Positions 32,990 to 41,749 are shown, numbered from the stretch's first letter. The stretch is DNA of 64,000 nt from Vicinamibacteraceae bacterium (GCA_012270995.1 JAAXHG010000125.1:1-64000), one strand, 5' to 3'. The notes: generated by a model from the letters alone, not told the origin. A program made the numbers and translations.

Positions 32990-35082
32990 CCGGTCGCCCC
33001 GCTGCTGGGGCCGTCGCTTGCCGTCTGAAGCAAGGCTGCTTCGGTCAGGAACATCTCCTCGTACCACTCCAGGAAGTCGACGTGATCGCAGTCCGACAGG
33101 GGGAGAACCTCCCGGAGCCCTGGGATCTTGTTCAGTTCCTGTTCGAGCTGGTGACGTGCCGCCTGATGGTCGCGCCAGAAATCGGGATAGCGCTCCTTGA
33201 CGCGGGCCGCGATCTGCCTGGCGCTCAGGAACGTGACGTACGCCATGACGGCGTCGCGATCGTCCCGTTCCTCCACCTTCCGGAGAAGAACGGGAAGCGA
33301 GTCGTGCTTCTCTCCGAACAGCCGGACCGCTACCGTCTTCCGGCTGTCCTCGGCGAGTTTCTCGTCCACCCAGGCGCTCAGTCGGCCGAAGGCGTGGAAG
33401 ACGCCCGCGAAGCGATCGAAGGCGGTTTGGTGGCTCCGGAGAGTGAATCGCTGGCTGTTCGTGCCCATCCCCGGCAGCACATCGAGGGCCTCCAGCCGAG
33501 CGGCGAGGAACTTCTGTTTCTGCGCCTCGGAGAGCAGAGACCAGTACTCGAGGATCTCCTCAGCGGTGAGCCTTTCGAGAAGCGACGGTTTGTGCGCCAT
33601 GCCCTCCTCCCGGATCAGGACGCGCCAGTGGGTCGCACCCTTGGCCGTCGGAGTTTGGGCCTTCACCAAGCTGGTGGACTCGAGCAGCGCCTTCACCTGG
33701 TCGGCGGCCTCGCGGCCGCAGTCGGTCCAGTCCTCCGTCCGTCTGGGACGGTGGAGCGTGCACAGTTCGCCGCCCGCGATCGTTTCGATGCGCAGGTCGC
33801 CGTCGTGGTCCTGGTCCAGCCGATACTCCAGCGCGTGACGGCTCCAGTCGTAGCGGAGGGAGAGCGGGAGACCGACCTGTTCGGCGTCGCCGTCCTCGGC
33901 TAGAGCCTCTTCCTTGAACCGTTCGTGAGTCTCGTCGAGCGGTTCGAGCCACCAAGCCGCGCTCTTGGCGCTGTTTGTGGTGTCGACCAGGAAGGCTGCT
34001 TCGAGGTTGTTGTGGGAGTTGTGGCCGGCCGAGGTGAGATTTGGGGAGCCGACGAGCGAGACATCGAGCTGACCGTTGTGCCAGAAACGGTAGACCTTCG
34101 CATGGACTCGGCGCGGGGCAGCGCCTTCGGTCTTGTCTGTGCCGTCGGAGCGGGTGAGGGCAGGCGGCAGGCGACTCCATCGGGCGCCGAGGGCCACGAC
34201 CGTCTCGTACTGCTCCGCCGTAACCGAGGCCGTACCGTCCGGTTCGGTGGGTAAGAGGATTCGCACCTTGGGCTCCTTCCCCCGAGCGAGTCTCGTAAGC
34301 AGGGTCTTCAGCGCGTTTGCCTGGTGGGCATCGAAGAAGGGCGAGACGATCTCAAGGTTCCAGGGGCGGCGGTGAAGCTGGCGGTCCCGGAGCCATTCCG
34401 GGAGCGGCTTGGTTCCCGCGTATAGACGCGTGTAGTAGCGGCCCTTCGTGTGTGCGTTCTTGATGCCTTGCTGCGGAGCGTCTTCCTCGAGGAACCTCTG
34501 GATTTCCAGCAGCGCGCCGGAATCGTGCACGGAACGAGAAGCTCGGCCGACGACCTCCAAGACGTCGAGCAGATCCTGACGGAAGGTGCATCGCCAGTTG
34601 TTCTTGTCTGCCTCCCCAATCGCCTCTATGTGCCCGGTCTCCAGGTTCTCCCACCATCCGGATCGGGTGAGATTCGCCGACAGCGAAGCCGCGATCAGGC
34701 TCCTGGTCTTCCTGCCGTTCTCTGCGGGAGGGTTCTCGACCAGAACCAAGACCAGCTTCGGGTGGAAGACGCCCGAGGTGCGGCTGACATCGATCCGACG
34801 GAAGTCCAGTGACGCGGACTGGGCATTGGCCACCAGCCCGCTACGGTCGTAGAACACGTCGATTTCGGCCCCCTCCCGCAGGCACTCCTCGAGTTGGACC
34901 CGGCGCATTTTCTCGACGGGGCTGAAGCCGCCGTTGATTCGCCCTTCGAACAGCACAGGGAGGACTTCCAGTTCGAAGAACGCCGGGTCGAACGTATAGG
35001 TCGTGAACAGAGCGGCTAGGACCTTGCGGCCGCCGATCTTCTCGGAGAACGCTTCGGACAGGACGCGCGTGGGCGCCGTCAT
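32986..35082 (-). CDS. Two-HKD phospholipase-D-fold protein (probable nuclease)
   Basis: 698 residues. The first HKD-type site is HPK at 107-109 with SANLT (N137) and E149; the second is HAK at 327-329 with GSPNLT (N348) and E361. The order HxK, then S-x-N-L-T, then Glu is that of PLD-fold nucleases, and both sites being intact predicts one composite active site. The C-terminal 300 residues are mostly helical and unrecognised (YWSLLSEAQKQKFLAARLEA). It is flanked by 4-base ATGA overlaps on both sides, with the unknown protein upstream and the helicase downstream. Family knowledge: PLD nuclease plus SNF2 motor occurs in restriction (NgoAVII, CglI) and DISARM. Alternative: a phospholipase effector, less likely beside a helicase. 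Confidence 0.83.
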   Translation of the reverse strand: MTAPTRVLSEAFSEKIGGRKVLAALFTTYTFDPAFFELEVLPVLFEGRINGGFSPVEKMRRVQLEECLREGAEIDVFYDRSGLVANAQSASLDFRRIDVSRTSGVFHPKLVLVLVENPPAENGRKTRSLIAASLSANLTRSGWWENLETGHIEAIGEADKNNWRCTFRQDLLDVLEVVGRASRSVHDSGALLEIQRFLEEDAPQQGIKNAHTKGRYYTRLYAGTKPLPEWLRDRQLHRRPWNLEIVSPFFDAHQANALKTLLTRLARGKEPKVRILLPTEPDGTASVTAEQYETVVALGARWSRLPPALTRSDGTDKTEGAAPRRVHAKVYRFWHNGQLDVSLVGSPNLTSAGHNSHNNLEAAFLVDTTNSAKSAAWWLEPLDETHERFKEEALAEDGDAEQVGLPLSLRYDWSRHALEYRLDQDHDGDLRIETIAGGELCTLHRPRRTEDWTDCGREAADQVKALLESTSLVKAQTPTAKGATHWRVLIREEGMAHKPSLLERLTAEEILEYWSLLSEAQKQKFLAARLEALDVLPGMGTNSQRFTLRSHQTAFDRFAGVFHAFGRLSAWVDEKLAEDSRKTVAVRLFGEKHDSLPVLLRKVEERDDRDAVMAYVTFLSARQIAARVKERYPDFWRDHQAARHQLEQELNKIPGLREVLPLSDCDHVDFLEWYEEMFLTEAALLQTASDGPSSGATG

Positions 35083-36395
35083 GATCGTGCTCCTGCTGGA
35101 GGATCGGAAGTCTGCGCAAGCAGCGCCTTGAGCGCATTGATGAAGTAGGAGTAGCGCCACAGCGAGTCCAGCTCTGTCCGCCGCGGCAGTCTCTGCTCGG
35201 GCCCGCGATAGCGGACGTCGAGCGTGCCGTCCTCTTCGTCGATGCGGATCCAGGGCGCCGCGTTGCGGTTCGTCATGATGTGTTCGTTCCACTGCAGCAT
35301 CTCGCGGATCGCCGACTCATAGTCGCCCTGAGAAAGCGCTTGATGAGCTCCTCGCATGTGTCCTTCGACCTCGCTGCCCGCCACCTCGGCGGTCCGCGGC
35401 AGGACCTCCTCGAACTTGCCTGAAGGGAGGTGGGGCGGCCCGTCATCACCCCAGTCGTTGCGCAGTTGCTCTGCGACTCGCTCCGGAGATTGGCCATGAC
35501 GCGCGCGGAGGAGCCCGAAGATCACGTCGCATGGCGCGAGCAGTGCCTCGAGCGTGAGAATGTGACCGATACGCTTCGCCAACTCTGGATTCTCGCCGTC
35601 GGCGTCTTTCTGGATTCTGGTGAGCTCTTGCCGGTTGATTCCTCGTTGAAGGTCCGTGTGGCGTTCGAGCAGATCGCAGAAACCCGCTTGCAGCCCCGGG
35701 GGCATGTTGTCGTTGTGCCGAGCTTCGCAGAGGTGCTCACGGAAGAACGCCTGCTCCGCGGCCGAGAGTCGTCCCTTCAAGGCTTGGCCAAGGTCGTTCA
35801 CGATGTTGCTAGGCGGTTTCAGTCTCAGCTCTCCGCCTTCTCGGATCAGGTCCTTTAGGCTGTCGAGCACCCGCACGTCCAGTTGAGGCAGGTAGTGCTC
35901 CTTGATGAAGCCGGCGGCTGCCTCGGTGACGCCTACCGGCCCATAGGGCAGAAGCTTCGAGGCTCGAGCCGACACGGAGAACAGGCCCCACAGTCCATAG
36001 GCCTTCTGGTCTGAGAGGATGGCTGACTCCCCTGAGGAGTTGATCGCCACTTGCTTCTCGTTGCTGCGCCGGCTGATCCGTTCGAAACCAAGGATGCGCT
36101 CCGTCGCGTCCTCCGGATCATCGGCGTCGCGCACGAAGTGGCGTGCGTAACCGCAAACCTGTTCGAACCGGAGAAAGACACCGAGCGTGTCTTCCTCCTT
36201 GATCTCCCCGGCCTCAAGCAGTCGCTGGGCGAAGTAGCGACCCAGGAGCAGCACCGCGAAGCCCCGGCACGAGTCGGTCTGCGTGGTGAGATTCCCTATA
36301 ACCCTCCGTCCGAAGGTCCACCAGATCGGCTGAACACCGAGTGGATCGCGTGATCCCTTGACGCGTGCTCGCGGGTCTTCGAGGGTCAGGAACAC
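35079..36395 (-). CDS. Unrecognised protein, first of the PLD/helicase cassette
   Basis: 438 residues, no family recognised. Visible: an N-terminal segment with DPLGVQPIWWTFGRRVIGN followed by a hydrophobic stretch (GFAVLLLGRYFAQRL), then helical, charged sequence with no signal peptide or clear transmembrane span. YGLWGLFSVSARASKLLP is a distinctive core. No nuclease, kinase or zinc motif was found. GTG start at 36395 lacks a Shine-Dalgarno, so the true N-terminus is unsure. The stop overlaps the PLD gene start (ATGA), which argues for one functional unit. It might be the recognition or regulatory subunit, by analogy with other multi-gene defence operons; that is inference. Confidence 0.72.
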   Translation of the reverse strand: MFLTLEDPRARVKGSRDPLGVQPIWWTFGRRVIGNLTTQTDSCRGFAVLLLGRYFAQRLLEAGEIKEEDTLGVFLRFEQVCGYARHFVRDADDPEDATERILGFERISRRSNEKQVAINSSGESAILSDQKAYGLWGLFSVSARASKLLPYGPVGVTEAAAGFIKEHYLPQLDVRVLDSLKDLIREGGELRLKPPSNIVNDLGQALKGRLSAAEQAFFREHLCEARHNDNMPPGLQAGFCDLLERHTDLQRGINRQELTRIQKDADGENPELAKRIGHILTLEALLAPCDVIFGLLRARHGQSPERVAEQLRNDWGDDGPPHLPSGKFEEVLPRTAEVAGSEVEGHMRGAHQALSQGDYESAIREMLQWNEHIMTNRNAAPWIRIDEEDGTLDVRYRGPEQRLPRRTELDSLWRYSYFINALKALLAQTSDPPAGARS

Positions 36396-36452
36396 GGGGC
36401 AGGAGAACTTCGGGCGTTGGTCGCCAGATTCGGGGAACTACTTCGGTTGGGG

Positions 36453-36809
36453 CTATGTCCTGGTCGGTCCGGCCCCGGGCTCGATCACCAGCAACGTCGC
36501 GTCAGGATCAACAGCGAAGGTCTCGATTGCAGTACGACGGCTGCGGAGGTGCCGCTCGATTTCGTCCGTCGAACAGTTGCCGACCGTCAGCCAGATGACC
36601 TTCGGTGGAGCGCCGTGGAGGAACGAGCGAGCGCTGAAGTCTCCGTCCTTCGACACGATGGTGAACCCGTGCTGCTGAGCGTACGCCCAGATGTCGGCGT
36701 CGTCAGCGGCCGCCAGACCCAACGCTCGAACGTGGGCCGAATCGGGCCAGACGTTCTGAAGTTGGGTGCAGAGCCTCGGTGAGAGATTCTGGTCGAAGAG
36801 CAGCTTCAC
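36453..36809 (-). CDS. DUF5615 PIN-like toxin candidate
   Basis: 118 residues. KLLFDQNLSPRL at the N-terminus is the hallmark of DUF5615, a PIN-related fold; acidic residues D6, D37, D39 and D55/D57 (DADIW, SKDGDF) could form a metal-dependent RNase site. Family members pair with DUF433 proteins as type II toxin-antitoxin modules. The upstream DUF433 gene overlaps it by 4 bases (ATGA). Activity is inferred from family. 57 bp separate it from the accessory-cassette gene downstream, so it may share that transcript. Confidence 0.85.
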   Translation of the reverse strand: MKLLFDQNLSPRLCTQLQNVWPDSAHVRALGLAAADDADIWAYAQQHGFTIVSKDGDFSARSFLHGAPPKVIWLTVGNCSTDEIERHLRSRRTAIETFAVDPDATLLVIEPGAGPTRT

Positions 36810-37033
36810 CTTGCGCCGGCCGCGGCGAGCCGCCGTTCGCGGTCGGCGGCGAAGGCGAGACAGGCTCGAATGTCCTCACGCGTCAGGTCGGGGAAGTCCC
36901 TTAGGAGTTCTTCTTCAGACATGCCGGACGCCAGGTAGTCCAGCACGTCGGTCACCGTCATGCGCAGGCCACGGATGCAGGGTTTACCGCTACGCTTTCC
37001 GGGCTCGATTGTGATCCGACCCAAGTCCGTCAT
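36806..37033 (-). CDS. DUF433 antitoxin candidate
   Basis: 75 residues with the DUF433 pattern: ITIEPGKRSGKPCIRGLRMTV, then a winged-helix-like stretch VLDYLASGMSEEELLRDFPDLTREDIRACLAFAA. DUF433 proteins have a helix-turn-helix and are the usual antitoxin partners of DUF5615. As the first gene behind the promoter at 37041-37069 it may autoregulate the unit. The ATG lies 7 bases after a -10 box and has no usable Shine-Dalgarno, so the mRNA is probably leaderless. Confidence 0.87.
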   Translation of the reverse strand: MTDLGRITIEPGKRSGKPCIRGLRMTVTDVLDYLASGMSEEELLRDFPDLTREDIRACLAFAADRERRLAAAGAR

Positions 37034-37040
37034 GGGCTCC

Positions 37041-37069
37041 AGCCTAGGTAACCACTAGCTATCGGTCAA
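37041..37069 (-). promoter_or_regulatory. Promoter of the toxin-antitoxin/cassette unit
   Basis: On the minus strand TTGACC (37064-37069, 5/6 to consensus) and TAGGCT (37041-37046) are spaced by 17 bp. The start codon at 37033 begins 7 bases after the -10, predicting a leaderless message. The rest of the 79-bp spacer to the VWA gene is unremarkable; no direct repeats that would mark an attachment site were found. Confidence 0.6.
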
Positions 37070-37112
37070 GCGAACGCGGAGCGGGCGCTGGGTGGTCGGG
37101 ACCTGTACTCAG

Positions 37113-39737
37113 TCATGCCGCTGGTCGGTTCTCGTTTCGGGCCGCAGTGGCTGTCGCGGTGGCCACATGTCGCCGCCGGCGGCGCAGGAGGAGTTCGGCC
37201 AGGAACAGCAGGGTGGCCGCGCCGGCGAGCACAGGCCACAGATCGAACCGCCGGATCGCGGTGGAGGGGCCGGGCGCGATGATCGCGGCTACGCCGCCGG
37301 CCACACTCTCGTGGAACAGGCCGCCGGTTGCGGCAGCGAGTTCGGCGAGAGCGGCGATGTCGGGGGCGCCGGGGCGCAGTTCATCGCGGGCCGGGAAGAA
37401 GATCGTGCGGCCGGGGCCCGTGCCGACCTCGGCGCCGGGCGCGCCGGTGTGGACCTCCACGCGGTAGGGCTCGAGGCTTGGCGCGAGTTGCAGGCGCTCC
37501 TCGGGTGACAGCCGGTAGAGGCCGGGACCGGTGCGTCGCATTGGTGCATCGAGGCGTCGGTCGCCCCGCAGAACGACGAGCCGGGGTTCGAGGTCGCTGG
37601 CGAAGCGCCCGGCGTCCTCGATCACGCTGAGTTCCGCTTGGAGGGCCTCGTCCCGGCGGCTCAGGCGCAGCTCCCACTCGGCGCTCGCCCGCCGGCCGGC
37701 GGCGTCGCGCACGACCTGGGCGACAAGGCGCGGCAACTCGGGCCAGCGTAGCCAGTCGCTCGCCCAGCGGGGCTCGAGATCGGAGGTGAACATCCAGGTC
37801 TTGCCGAGGCCGACGTAGCGGCTGGCCAGGATCGGATCCGCGTCATTGCCGGATCTTGGGCCCGCGGCGAGAATGATCTCCGCGCTGTCCTTGGCGACCG
37901 CGGCGATGCGGCCGTAGAGCTGCGGCGCGGCGGCGACGTCGATACCGGCGAGCGCCTCGGACTGGCCGTGCAGTTCGACGCGGGTCTCCTCTTCGCGGGC
38001 CGAGTCCGGGAGCTGGTTCATCGTTTCGTCGATCAGGATGCTCTGCACGGAGGTCGGATCCTCGATCGTGTAGGCGTTGCCGTCGCCCCAATCCGCGATG
38101 TCGGAAAGCAGCTCACGGTCCGACTCGACGCCGATGGCGACGGTGGAGACGGTGATCTCTTCCTGTCTCATGCGGAGCACCAAGCGCTCGTACTCGTCCG
38201 GGTAGGTGCGGCCGTCGGATACCAGGATCACGTGCTTGACCTCGGACTCGACCGCGGAGAGTTGATCCAGGCAGGCCTCCAGAGCCGGATAGAAGTTCGT
38301 CTGGGCGCTGGCCTCGATCCGATCGACGCGATCCGCGAGCCGCTCCTGCTCGCGCACGAACTGCAGGGGGACGATCTCGTGAGTATGCCAGTCGAAGGCC
38401 ACCAGGCCGAAGCGGTGCTGCTCGTTGAGCCTACCCAGGGCGGCCTTGGTGGCTTCCTTGGCCAGGTCCATCTTCGGACCCTTCATGCTGTAGGACTTGT
38501 CGAGCGCGATCATCAGCGCAACCTCGCTGCGCTCTTCCTCGATCTCGAAGTCGAGCGGCAGAACCCGTTCGAGCGCCGAATCCCGGTAGCCCTCTTCGCC
38601 GAACGTCGCCTCGCCGGCGACGAACAGCAGCCCGCCACCCTCGTCCTCGACCCAGTCGCCGAGCGTCCGCTGGGCGGGTTCGGGAAGGCTGTCGGCGGAG
38701 ACGTTGCTCAGGAGGATCGCGTCGTACCGTTGCAGCGAGGCCGGGTTCAGCGAGGCGCGGTCCGGCGTCGTTCGGGTCACCTGCAGTCCCTGAGCCTCCA
38801 GCAGGCGCTGGAGGTCGCCCGAGTGATCGCCCGGGGCCAGCAGCAGGACGCGGCGCCGGGGCTCCACGCGGAGACTGCCGCGCCAGAGGGCGCCCTGGGA
38901 CGCCGCTTCACCCTCACCGCCGCCGAGGACGGCCTCAAAGGTCTGGAGTCCCGGTTCGGAGAATGTCCACGGCAACTCGATCTCGGTGACTCCGGGCACG
39001 AGCGGCACGATGTGCAGCTCTTCGGCGCCGTTCCCGCGCAGGGTCAGGGGGGCCTCCGGTAGCGACGCGCGGCTGCCGAGGCGCAAAACCCAGTTGTGGG
39101 GCTCGCCGGCGTGCAGGGGGCGTTCCCCGTCGTCGAGTTCGACGGATTCGATCCAGACGGGCGGCGACACGCGGTCGAGGACCGCCGTGTCGATGCGGAG
39201 GTCGGGGTAGCGGGCCGCCAGACGGGCCGCGGCGCCGTCCAGGTTCTGACCGTCCGAAAGGACCAGGATACGGCGAACGCGATCGGCCCGCAGCGTCGCG
39301 GCGGTCTGGCGAAGCGCGGCTTCCGGCCGGGTGCTGCCACGATCCAGCGCGGCGTTGCCGGTCGAGGCGGTGCTGGAGTCGGCGACCTCCAGGCGACGCA
39401 GATCTTCCGGACCGCCGCCGGCCGCCGCGCGGTCGGCGAATGCGAACAGCCGCACGGGGCTTTCCGGATCGAGGCTGCGGTCGAGCGCCTGAAGCGCGCG
39501 GTTCAGGCTCGCCGGCTCAACGCTCGCCGAGACATCGACTAGAACCGCCACGTCGAGTTCACGGGTCCTCCAGGTTGCGACCGGCTCGGCGAGCGCCAGT
39601 ACGATGGCCACAAGCAGCGCCCCGCGCATCCAGAGCAGCCGCCGGCGCTGACGGTCGGGCCGATCGCTCCGCTGCGACCACAGGAGGACCGCGATCGGCA
39701 GCGCCGCGAGCAACCAGAACGGCTCTTGCAGGGTCAT
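37113..39737 (-). CDS. Membrane protein with two VWA domains and a GATase1-like domain
   Basis: 874 residues. Two N-terminal membrane segments (FWLLAALPIAVLLW; GALLVAIVLALAEPV) frame a short loop, as in BatA/BatB proteins. VWA-1 carries an intact MIDAS in LVDVSASVEP; a glutamine-amidotransferase-like Rossmann region follows (VLLLAPGDHSGDLQRLLEAQ, AILLSNVSADSLPE); VWA-2 has IALDKSYSMKG, also DxSxS. One further span near the C-terminus (LWPVLAGAATLLFLAELLLR) is followed by basic residues. It is last in the MoxR-DUF58-BatA cluster, separated from it by the repeat at 39757-39918. Probably displays the VWA modules in the periplasm; ligand unknown. Confidence 0.8.
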   Translation of the reverse strand: MTLQEPFWLLAALPIAVLLWSQRSDRPDRQRRRLLWMRGALLVAIVLALAEPVATWRTRELDVAVLVDVSASVEPASLNRALQALDRSLDPESPVRLFAFADRAAAGGGPEDLRRLEVADSSTASTGNAALDRGSTRPEAALRQTAATLRADRVRRILVLSDGQNLDGAAARLAARYPDLRIDTAVLDRVSPPVWIESVELDDGERPLHAGEPHNWVLRLGSRASLPEAPLTLRGNGAEELHIVPLVPGVTEIELPWTFSEPGLQTFEAVLGGGEGEAASQGALWRGSLRVEPRRRVLLLAPGDHSGDLQRLLEAQGLQVTRTTPDRASLNPASLQRYDAILLSNVSADSLPEPAQRTLGDWVEDEGGGLLFVAGEATFGEEGYRDSALERVLPLDFEIEEERSEVALMIALDKSYSMKGPKMDLAKEATKAALGRLNEQHRFGLVAFDWHTHEIVPLQFVREQERLADRVDRIEASAQTNFYPALEACLDQLSAVESEVKHVILVSDGRTYPDEYERLVLRMRQEEITVSTVAIGVESDRELLSDIADWGDGNAYTIEDPTSVQSILIDETMNQLPDSAREEETRVELHGQSEALAGIDVAAAPQLYGRIAAVAKDSAEIILAAGPRSGNDADPILASRYVGLGKTWMFTSDLEPRWASDWLRWPELPRLVAQVVRDAAGRRASAEWELRLSRRDEALQAELSVIEDAGRFASDLEPRLVVLRGDRRLDAPMRRTGPGLYRLSPEERLQLAPSLEPYRVEVHTGAPGAEVGTGPGRTIFFPARDELRPGAPDIAALAELAAATGGLFHESVAGGVAAIIAPGPSTAIRRFDLWPVLAGAATLLFLAELLLRRRRRHVATATATAARNENRPAA

Positions 39738-39756
39738 CGGTGAAGCACCCGCCTGC

Positions 39757-39918
39757 TGGGGTCCGGGGGAGAGGGTCCCAGGGGCCGCTCACGCTTCGGA
39801 GGAAGATGGGAGGGTGGCGTTCGCTGCACTCCACTCGCTCCGGTTGGGTGTTGCTTGTTGGGTTGGCGTCGGCCGTCGCTCGTTCCGAGCCCCCTGGGAC
39901 CCTCTCCCCCGGACCCCA
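39757..39918 (-). repeat. Palindrome-bracketed intergenic repeat, copy 2
   Basis: A 162-bp element with perfectly complementary 28-bp arms (39757-39784 and 39891-39918). Read on the minus strand its interior shares CGAGCGACGGCCGA, ACCGGAGCGAG with GGAGTG, and AGCGTGAGCGG with copy 1 (6885-7063) in the same order. The arms differ from those of copy 1, sharing only a CGGGGGAG core. It fills most of the 235-bp spacer between two VWA genes. Relative to flanking genes it has the opposite orientation to copy 1. Confidence 0.8.
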
Positions 39919-39972
39919 ACCGGCTGGCGGTCGTCGTTGGGCGTGCCGGTTTCCGGAGGTTGGTCACGTCAG

Positions 39973-41742
39973 TCATACCGTGATGCCGCGGAAGAAGGTG
40001 ATCGCCTCGATAGAGGCGAGGAGCAGGCCGGCGAGGGCGAGGGTGCGCCAGGACCAGGGGCGGCGGGTCTGCTGCGTGAGTTCTGCGAGGCGTCCGGGGG
40101 GTACGGGGTCGAGGTCGGAGTCGTTGATGCGGGTGGCCCGTTCGTCCTGGAGGCCGGTGACGATGGAGTCGTCATCGTCGATGGGCGTGCGAGTGAGCCA
40201 CTCGGCGGTGTTCTGGAGCAGGGCGGCGAGGTCGGGGCGTTGAGAGAGTGGGGATAGGTCGAGATCGAAGGCGATGACGACCGAGCGGGCGGTGAGGTCC
40301 GGCCCGGGTGGCTCGGTGCCGTGCGGTATCGGGGCTGGGTCGGTCGGATCGCAGACGGCGATGACGGGCAGGTTGCCGGCGGTGGCTACGGGAGTGCAGC
40401 GCGGGTCGAGTTCGCGAGAGGTGATCGTCACGGGCAGGCCGAGTAGCGAGACACCGTCCAGGATCGGGTGGCCGTCGGCGAAGCGGTCGATCCGGCGTTG
40501 GGCGGGGGGCGCGGCGTCGGCGGGCGAGAGTCCAACTGCTGCCGCGGCGTCCGGTGGGTCGAGGAACAGGCTGGGGAGTGCCGGTACGTCAGGCGGTACG
40601 GTGCGGTGGAAGACGGTGATGTCGGCTGTAGCCGTGGCGGCGGACGAGGATAGCGATGGCTGTGCGCCGGCTTCGCGGCGCCTCTCGTCGACGTGCACGG
40701 CGACGACTTCGGCAGATGGGTCGGCAGCGAAGGCCCGGGCCGCGGCGGAATCGCCGAACGAAGCTCGGCTGCGGGTATGAACGACCAGTCGCCGTCGACC
40801 GCTCAGCCGATTGTACGGCTGCTCGGCAGCACGCGCCGTGGCGGGAAGTCCGGTAGTCCGTGCGTCCACCAACGTGGCTCGGTCGTCCAGTGGGAAGACA
40901 TCGCCTGGGGTCCGAAGGCGCGCCGTCACCGGGCCGGGTGCGAAGCCGGCGATGTCGATCAGGGCGGTGAAGCGGTTGCCGGACGGCAGTTCGAGTTGCC
41001 GGCGGATGCGGATCGTCTCGACATCGGCGATCGTCAACTCGACGGGTACCAGGCCGGTGGCGCTGGCCGAATCGGTCGCCAGGACTTCGACCAGGGCTTC
41101 CGGCTTTGCTTCGTGGCTGGGCGCCGGACGGGTCACGAAGAGGACGATGCCCGCGTTCCTGGCTGGAGCGAGGACCGAGATCGTCCGGGTCGCGGTCGCC
41201 GGGTCGAGGATCGGCCGCCAGTCCGAGACGCCGTCAGTGAAGAGGTACGCCGTGTCGGCGGCGGGAATCGCGGGTTCTGGCTGCTCTTCCGTTTCCTCGG
41301 ACTCGAAGGAACCGGAAAGGGCGAGCAGGGCCTCCCCGGGCGTCAGCCGCGTCGGATCGGCGCCCAGAGTGAATCGGCTGCCGGTGTCCGCTTCGGCGAC
41401 GATCCGGTGGGCCTCGGCGACGGCCAGGTCCATCCGGGTCCCCGTCCCATCCGGCAGGGCGGCGCTCATCGTCGGCGAGGAGTCGAATGCGAGGGCGATC
41501 CGGTCGCCGCCGGGTTGCAGCCAGCCGGCCTGACCCGCGGCCAGGGCCAGACAGCCGGCCACCGTCATCGCGAGTAGCAGCGAGAGCAGCCACCGCAGGC
41601 GGTCATGCCGTTTCCGCCGGTGCGCCAGCAACCGCCGCCAGAGCAACGTGGAGGCGACCGACAACGACTGTGCAGTGGGCCGGATCAGATAGATCGCGAG
41701 AACCGCCATGGCGGCAAGCAGAAGCGGGAGCCAGACGGGCAT
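39973..41742 (-). CDS. BatA-like VWA membrane protein
   Basis: 589 residues. The N-terminus is the BatA double-span module (WLPLLLAAMAVLAIYLIRP; LRWLLSLLLAMTVAGCLALAAG), followed by a VWA-like domain with D-S-S-P-T as metal site (ALAFDSSPTMSA). The middle contains beta-rich sequence resembling CARDB or Ig-type folds (VPVELTIADVETIRIRRQLE), and a last membrane segment is at the C-terminus (WRTLALAGLLLASIEAI). BatA-like proteins work with MoxR and DUF58 partners, encoded just upstream; the DUF58 gene ends 7 bp before this start. Likely function: envelope complex with unknown client. Confidence 0.8.
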   Translation of the reverse strand: MPVWLPLLLAAMAVLAIYLIRPTAQSLSVASTLLWRRLLAHRRKRHDRLRWLLSLLLAMTVAGCLALAAGQAGWLQPGGDRIALAFDSSPTMSAALPDGTGTRMDLAVAEAHRIVAEADTGSRFTLGADPTRLTPGEALLALSGSFESEETEEQPEPAIPAADTAYLFTDGVSDWRPILDPATATRTISVLAPARNAGIVLFVTRPAPSHEAKPEALVEVLATDSASATGLVPVELTIADVETIRIRRQLELPSGNRFTALIDIAGFAPGPVTARLRTPGDVFPLDDRATLVDARTTGLPATARAAEQPYNRLSGRRRLVVHTRSRASFGDSAAARAFAADPSAEVVAVHVDERRREAGAQPSLSSSAATATADITVFHRTVPPDVPALPSLFLDPPDAAAAVGLSPADAAPPAQRRIDRFADGHPILDGVSLLGLPVTITSRELDPRCTPVATAGNLPVIAVCDPTDPAPIPHGTEPPGPDLTARSVVIAFDLDLSPLSQRPDLAALLQNTAEWLTRTPIDDDDSIVTGLQDERATRINDSDLDPVPPGRLAELTQQTRRPWSWRTLALAGLLLASIEAITFFRGITV

Positions 41743-41749
41743 GGCGGCG

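Noticed and set aside
28763..36395. Naming the cassette as DISARM or a known restriction system
   Set aside because: DISARM needs DrmA, DrmB and a methylase; NgoAVII/CglI have a methyltransferase and a B3-domain nuclease. None of these were seen, so only the architecture is reported.
28700..37112. Integrated mobile element boundaries around the cassette
   Set aside because: No integrase, transposase, tRNA or direct repeats were found at either edge.
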